A stretch of 36,381 nucleotides of DNA from Dinoroseobacter sp042096155 (GTDB lineage: Bacteria; Pseudomonadota; Alphaproteobacteria; Rhodobacterales; Rhodobacteraceae). The first letter of the stretch is position 1, and the number at the start of each line of letters is the position of its first letter. Position numbers and translations under genes: made by a program. The DNA is taken from the NCBI GenBank assembly GCA_042096155.1, contig JBELMC010000019.1, positions 1 through 36,381 of the forward strand, given 5' to 3'. Of the stretch, positions 33,130-36,381 are shown piece by piece. The notes beneath the pieces are model-generated. The model searched no databases. It worked only from the letters and a program-made list of their open reading frames with translations, and was not told the origin of the DNA.

Positions 33130-33870
33130 ATGACCAAAAGCATAGCAATCACCGGCGGCAATCGCGGCATCGGACGGTCATTGACCGACGGATTTTTAGC
33201 GGCGGGTTACAAGGTCGCTGTGGGCGCGCGCCAACGGCTCGATCTGGACCGCCTTGGCCCAGATGTGACTTTTGTCGAAATGGATGTCCGATCCGAAGCC
33301 GATCACGTGCGACTGGTCAAGGCGGCCCAAGCGCTGGGTGAGTTCACCGCTTATGTGAACAATGCAGGGTTTTCCGCATGGTCGCCGATTTCCGAGATAA
33401 CGGATGATTTTTTTGATTCCATGATGGCCACCAACCTCAAAGGTGCGTTCTGGGGCTGTAAAGCGGCGCAAGCCGCGTTGCCCAAGGGGGGCTCGATCGT
33501 GAATATCAGCTCGATGGCTGCAAAACGCGGATCGGCCAACAATTCGGTCTATTGTGCTACAAAATTCGGCATGAACGGGCTGACCCAAAGCCTGGCCAAA
33601 GAACTCGGCCCCCAAGGCATTCGCGTCAACGCTCTTTGCCCGGTTCTGGTGCGCACGGAAGGTCTGATCGAGGCGCTCAACCGCGATGACAGCCCCGCCA
33701 AAGGCGACGCCGAGACCTTTCTGGAAAATTTCCGTAAATCTCAAGCGGCGCTCGATCATCTGCCCACTGGCGCTGAGGTTGCAAATTACGCAGTGTGGCT
33801 GGTCAGTGAGGCCGCCAGCGCAATGACTGGAACTTGTGTGAATGTCGATTGCGGAGTGTTCCCGCAATGA
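33130..33870 (+). CDS. SDR oxidoreductase linked to kdsB/kdsC
   Basis: A 246-residue classical short-chain dehydrogenase. Cofactor motif TGGNRGIGRSL (residues 8-18), NNAG near 77, active-site Ser in IVNISSMAAKRG and the Tyr/Lys pair in SVYCATKFGMNG near 140-151. The C-terminus is GTCVNVDCGVFPQ. GTGGGA lies just upstream of the ATG. Its stop overlaps the ATG of the KdsB-like gene (ATGA), forming one operon SDR-kdsB-like-kdsC-like-ACT. Such tight coupling to ulosonic-acid enzymes suggests that it reduces or oxidises the sugar itself (inference). FabG-like fatty-acid function is unlikely in this context but cannot be excluded. Confidence 0.87.
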   Translation: MTKSIAITGGNRGIGRSLTDGFLAAGYKVAVGARQRLDLDRLGPDVTFVEMDVRSEADHVRLVKAAQALGEFTAYVNNAGFSAWSPISEITDDFFDSMMATNLKGAFWGCKAAQAALPKGGSIVNISSMAAKRGSANNSVYCATKFGMNGLTQSLAKELGPQGIRVNALCPVLVRTEGLIEALNRDDSPAKGDAETFLENFRKSQAALDHLPTGAEVANYAVWLVSEAASAMTGTCVNVDCGVFPQ

Positions 33871-34643
33871 CCCGTACAATCGGGATTATCCCGTGTCATC
33901 TGGCCTCTGTGCGGTTCCCGCGCAAAATCTTGCACCCGTTTGCCGGGCTTGCCATGGTGGAACATGTCCGGCGCCGGGCGTTGATGGTGAATGGGCTCGA
34001 CGACGTGATCGTGGCCACCTGCGATGCCGAGATCGAGGACCTGATCAGAAGGTTCGGCGGCCATGTCGTGCGCACCGCTGATACCCATAAAAACGGCACC
34101 ACCCGGATCGCAGAAGCCATCACGGGGATCAAAGCCGACCATGTGGTGTTGTTGCAAGGCGACGAACCCTTGTTGCTGCCATCCCATGTTGAAGCCTTGC
34201 TCGCGGGTATCGCCAAGACCCCGCAGGCCGATTTGTGGAATGTCACCGGTCCGATAGAGGCCGCCGAGGAGTTGGATCGCCACTCGTTTGTAAAATGCGC
34301 CACAGCGCCTGACGACCGTATCTTGTATTGTTTCCGCCGCTCGCCTTCATCTGCTGCCTATGACGTGCAGATGGGATATATCCGCAAGATCCTCGGGTTG
34401 TTTGCCTTCCGTCGCGACACGCTGTTGCAGCTCGCCGCCAGCGTCTCCACCCCCATCGAGCAAGCAGAGAGCATCGAACAAATGCGCCTGATCGAGCAGG
34501 GCCGCCATATGGTCTCTGTGCCGGTTGACAGTGCGCTGCCCTCGGTCAACGAACCACATGAAGCCGATATTGTGCTGGAGGCTCTGGCCAAAGATCCGAT
34601 ACAAAAAGCTTTGCTGGAAAAGGTGTTGTGCCATGGGATTTGA
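33867..34643 (+). CDS. KdsB-like CMP-ulosonate cytidylyltransferase, divergent
   Basis: A 258-residue nucleotidyltransferase of the KdsB (CMP-Kdo synthetase) family, activating an ulosonic acid with CTP. The GTTRIAEA and VVLLQGDEPLLLP blocks and TPIEQAESIEQMRLIEQG are recognisable. Several otherwise constant positions differ: the N-terminal IIPARxxSxRxPGK is IIPCHLASVRFPRK (residues 7-20), the SRATIPW-like sugar loop is FRRSPSSA, and the HLGIYGYR-like motif is RKILGLFAFRR. It may therefore act on a variant of Kdo. Start ATG 33867 overlaps the SDR stop; its end overlaps the KdsC-like gene by 11 bases. Family certain, substrate open. Confidence 0.85.
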   Translation: MTRTIGIIPCHLASVRFPRKILHPFAGLAMVEHVRRRALMVNGLDDVIVATCDAEIEDLIRRFGGHVVRTADTHKNGTTRIAEAITGIKADHVVLLQGDEPLLLPSHVEALLAGIAKTPQADLWNVTGPIEAAEELDRHSFVKCATAPDDRILYCFRRSPSSAAYDVQMGYIRKILGLFAFRRDTLLQLAASVSTPIEQAESIEQMRLIEQGRHMVSVPVDSALPSVNEPHEADIVLEALAKDPIQKALLEKVLCHGI

Positions 34644-35142
34644 TCTGCGCCCTGTTGCACCTTGCCCGGAGCTTGGCCGGATTAAACTGTTGTCGTGCGA
34701 TATCGACGGCGTACTGACGGATGGGGGGCTGTATTACAGCACCGATGGCACCCGGATGGCACGGTTCCATGTGCTGGATGGGATGGGGTTGAAACGGGTC
34801 CAAGCGGCAGGCATCAAGCTGGCGTTCATTTCCCAAAGCACAACGCCCTATATCCAGACCCGCGCGAAGGATCTGGGCGTCGATTTCTGCCACACCGGGA
34901 TCACGGCCAAAGAGATCACGATGGACGCCATTTTGGCAAAAACAGGCCTTGGCTGGGATCAGGTGTGCCACATCGCCGATGATGTCAATGATCTGAGCTT
35001 GTTGGCAAAGGTGGGGCTGCGCGTCACCGTACCTGGGGGGATGGCAGAGGTCAAAGAGACCTGCGATTTCATCACCATGGCAGCGGGCGGCAATGGCGCG
35101 GTGCGCGAGCTGTGCGAGGCGATCCTGGCGTCCCAGACATGA
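34633..35142 (+). CDS. KdsC-like HAD phosphatase, divergent
   Basis: A 169-residue HAD phosphatase of the KdsC class, which removes the phosphate from Kdo 8-phosphate or similar ulosonate phosphates. The nucleophile motif is LLSCDIDGVLTDGGLYY (about residues 17-33), then FHVLDGMGLKRVQAAG, and the acidic motif IADDVNDLSLLAKVGL. The short cap-less form and length fit KdsC. Motif II is FISQSTT instead of the usual ITGRxS, so the Arg that normally contacts the substrate is missing. GGXGAVRE-type C-terminus (GGNGAVRELCEAIL) is present. It overlaps both neighbours. It may serve a non-Kdo product together with the divergent KdsB. Confidence 0.87.
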   Translation: MGFDLRPVAPCPELGRIKLLSCDIDGVLTDGGLYYSTDGTRMARFHVLDGMGLKRVQAAGIKLAFISQSTTPYIQTRAKDLGVDFCHTGITAKEITMDAILAKTGLGWDQVCHIADDVNDLSLLAKVGLRVTVPGGMAEVKETCDFITMAAGGNGAVRELCEAILASQT

Positions 35143-35546
35143 GCGGCGGGCACGATCTGGGCGTGCTGCTGGCCAATTTGTGCCCCAAGATGGTGGATGG
35201 CGTGTTTGTTTTTGCGTCTGTGGATCAGATGCCAAAAGGTATCACGCCTCGGATGATGTTTCACGAGGCCGAAGGGATCACCCTGATCCTGGCTCAAGAT
35301 CAAGCCAAAGCTGCTGGCATAGCTTACGCGTTCCCCTGTCGGATGATCACTCTCAACGTTCATTCCGCATTGGATGCGGTTGGGTTTCTGGCCCATATCA
35401 TCCCCAAACTCGCTGCTGCCGGTATGGGTGTGAACCCGGTCGCAGGAGTCTACCACGATCATCTGTTCATCCCTGACGGGCGCGAAGATGAGGCCCTGCG
35501 GATTTTGCAGGATATTGCGACACAAGCAGGGGGCGAGTGGGGCTGA
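35139..35546 (+). CDS. ACT-domain protein (COG3602-like)
   Basis: A 135-residue protein with a two-part ACT-like fold as in the COG3602/ACT_3 family: GVFVFASVDQ near residue 25, MMFHEAEGITLILAQDQA near 41-58, and the second half with MITLNVHSALDAVGFLAHI near 73-91, then GVNPVAGVYHDHLFIP. Proteins of this family are presumed small-ligand (amino acid) sensors with no proven function. ATG 35139 overlaps the KdsC-like stop (ATGA), so it is cotranscribed; whether it has a role in the pathway or is a hitch-hiker is unclear. It is the last gene of this operon. Confidence 0.8.
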   Translation: MSGGHDLGVLLANLCPKMVDGVFVFASVDQMPKGITPRMMFHEAEGITLILAQDQAKAAGIAYAFPCRMITLNVHSALDAVGFLAHIIPKLAAAGMGVNPVAGVYHDHLFIPDGREDEALRILQDIATQAGGEWG

Positions 35547-35576
35547 GTGCAGAAAACCCCGTTAAGCAATTTGAAC

Positions 35577-35810
35577 TTATATTTCAGCCGGTGTTGAATG
35601 TCCGATGTCTGGCAATGCAAACAGGTCATGAACCGTGCAGTTCAATCGGGCAGCCAGCGACAGGGCCAATACGGTAGACGGGACGAACACACCATTTTCA
35701 ATCGTGTTGATCGTTTTTCGGGACACCCCGACCTCCTCAGCAAGCGCCGCTTGAGTTAATCCCATCTGTTGGCGCTGATTTTTCAAACGAACTATCAGAC
35801 GATCCGTCAT
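35577..35810 (-). CDS. XRE-family helix-turn-helix regulator
   Basis: A 77-residue single-domain repressor. The helix-turn-helix lies near residues 10-65: NQRQQMGLTQAALAEEVGVS then RKTINTIENGVFVPSTVLAL, typical of small XRE proteins such as YozG/YgzD. Its ATG overlaps the stop of the membrane protein gene (ATGA). It very probably represses its own operon by binding the palindrome at 36244-36269 (inference). Confidence 0.9.
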   Translation of the reverse strand: MTDRLIVRLKNQRQQMGLTQAALAEEVGVSRKTINTIENGVFVPSTVLALSLAARLNCTVHDLFALPDIGHSTPAEI

Positions 35811-36211
35811 TCTGCTCTCCCCCGTACGACGGAGGTCAGATAGTGAACAGAAGGACCTATACCCAGGACGGGTCCTAACCAGAAGAATGCTGCACTGCCC
35901 TCAATCTGCTTCGTCAAGACAGCGCCAAGAAGCAGCAGGAACACTGCAAGCGTTGCCCAGTACCCAAAAACAAGGCTGGCGTGTTGAGCCGCCGTATTCT
36001 GCTCATCCCAGGCTGCATCGACTTTGTCTGGATGACGCAAGTGCGCAACGAACGACAGAGCGGCATAACCAAGTGCGACGGAGCCAACAAGCCAAGGGGA
36101 ACTCTCCCAGTACGTATCCGTCAACAGCATACCGCCAGTGGTGAGAACAACGACTGCTATGATAGCGGTGTTTCCCCAAAAACGGATGCGTGCGATGGGA
36201 TTGCTGGACAT
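35807..36211 (-). CDS. Four-span membrane protein paired with XRE regulator
   Basis: A 134-residue integral membrane protein with four predicted spans: TAIIAVVVLTTGGMLL (residues 15-30), WLVGSVALGYAALSFVAHL (40-58), SLVFGYWATLAVFLLLLGAV (79-98) and AAFFWLGPVLGIGPSVHYLT (107-126). GGAGG seven bases before ATG 36211 supports the start. Small multi-span proteins next to an XRE regulator of this type are widespread and poorly characterised. It is the first gene of a two-gene operon with the promoter at 36246-36274. Confidence 0.83.
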   Translation of the reverse strand: MSSNPIARIRFWGNTAIIAVVVLTTGGMLLTDTYWESSPWLVGSVALGYAALSFVAHLRHPDKVDAAWDEQNTAAQHASLVFGYWATLAVFLLLLGAVLTKQIEGSAAFFWLGPVLGIGPSVHYLTSVVRGRAE

Positions 36212-36243
36212 TTATAGCCTCCAATTCTGATAGTCACCTTAGG

Positions 36244-36274
36244 GTTACATACGGGTTGTTGTATGTAACGTCAA
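36244..36274 (-). promoter_or_regulatory. Sigma-70-like promoter overlapping a palindromic operator
   Basis: Read on the minus strand, a -35 box TTGACG (36274-36269) and a -10 box TATGTA (36251-36246) are separated by exactly 17 bases. GTTACATAC (36244-36252) and GTATGTAAC (36261-36269) form a perfect 9-bp inverted repeat with an 8-base spacer, covering the -10 box and reaching the -35 box. Further GTTAC half-sites lie next to it (36276-36280). A repressor bound here would block RNA polymerase, fitting autoregulation by the XRE protein encoded downstream. Confidence 0.75.
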
Positions 36275-36328
36275 GGTTACAGATCGGCGGGAAGCTTACT
36301 TGCCCTATGGATTTCAAAGTTTTCCGAC

Positions 36329-36381
36329 TGAACCGCCCCGGGTTTACCGGAGAGTGTTTGGTTTAATAGTTAGGCTGCTTT
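36329..36381 (+). mobile_element. Possible IS end at window edge
   Basis: The sequence beginning TGAACCGCCCCGGGTTTACC resembles the left end of IS elements seen in alphaproteobacteria, beginning TG and followed by a GC-rich repeat. The rest of any element is outside the window. The call rests on memory of similar ends only. Confidence 0.3.

Noticed and set aside
1..36381. CRISPR arrays, tRNA or rRNA genes
   Set aside because: No spaced direct-repeat array, cloverleaf or ribosomal RNA sequence was recognised on reading; a covariance-model scan was not possible.

Overview
The window looks like part of an extrachromosomal replicon of a Rhodobacterales (Roseobacter-group) alphaproteobacterium. 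The evidence is a RepA-type (RPA family) replication initiator, a divergent parA / ribbon-helix-helix / parB partition locus, a short iteron array between them, and many protein families typical of roseobacter surface-polysaccharide plasmids. No rRNA, tRNA or CRISPR array was seen. Almost all intact genes serve capsule or exopolysaccharide synthesis.

Layout. 1-1470 is a graveyard of mobile DNA: the 3' end of a frameshifted Tn3-family transposase with its 38-bp terminal repeat, a truncated serine resolvase, and an IS3-family orfA fragment. 1491-4791 holds a partial KpsS-like capsule gene, arabinose-5-phosphate isomerase (kpsF/kdsD) and a bifunctional GDP-mannose pyrophosphorylase (manC). 5111-6376 is a nucleotide-sugar dehydrogenase most like GDP-mannose 6-dehydrogenase. 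6473-10828 is the replicon (repA, iterons, parA, RHH gene, parB). 10953-14292 holds a bifunctional ATP sulfurylase/APS kinase, a divergent KdsA paralog and a stand-alone CBS-pair protein. 14473-21628 is a tightly overlapping minus-strand operon (read from 21628 down): PssD/Alg14-like, PssE/Alg13-like, beta-propeller protein, small hypothetical, Wzy-like polymerase, Wzx flippase, sulfotransferase, GT4 glycosyltransferase. Just upstream on the same strand (21723-22903) are two genes resembling the head-spike pair of the Rhodobacter gene transfer agent. 23090-26931 is an insert-like block: IS3 orfB fragment, chromate transporter, an SDR/HpcH-aldolase pair and a solitary Tn3-type terminal repeat. 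27142-30790 (minus) encodes a second sulfotransferase, GDP-fucose synthesis (gmd, fcl) and canonical KdsA. 31064-35546 (plus) encodes a membrane-anchored hypothetical, an O-antigen-ligase-type protein, an SDR, KdsB-like and KdsC-like enzymes and an ACT protein. 35577-36211 is a membrane protein/XRE repressor pair with a palindromic operator inside its promoter.

How it may work together (inference). ManC, Gmd and Fcl would make GDP-mannose and GDP-fucose, and the dehydrogenase a uronic acid donor. KdsD, KdsA, KdsC and KdsB would make CMP-Kdo or a related CMP-ulosonic acid. Sat-CysC supplies PAPS to two sulfotransferases. PssDE and the GT4 enzyme build the repeat unit, and Wzx/Wzy export and polymerise it. 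The expected product is an acidic, probably sulfated and fucosylated surface polysaccharide.

The most unusual points are three. KdsA-, KdsB- and KdsC-like enzymes carry non-canonical active-site residues beside a free CBS-pair protein and an SDR, which suggests a non-standard ulosonic acid. Gene-transfer-agent-type spike genes sit directly next to the polysaccharide operon. A PAPS-to-sulfotransferase module is carried on one replicon.
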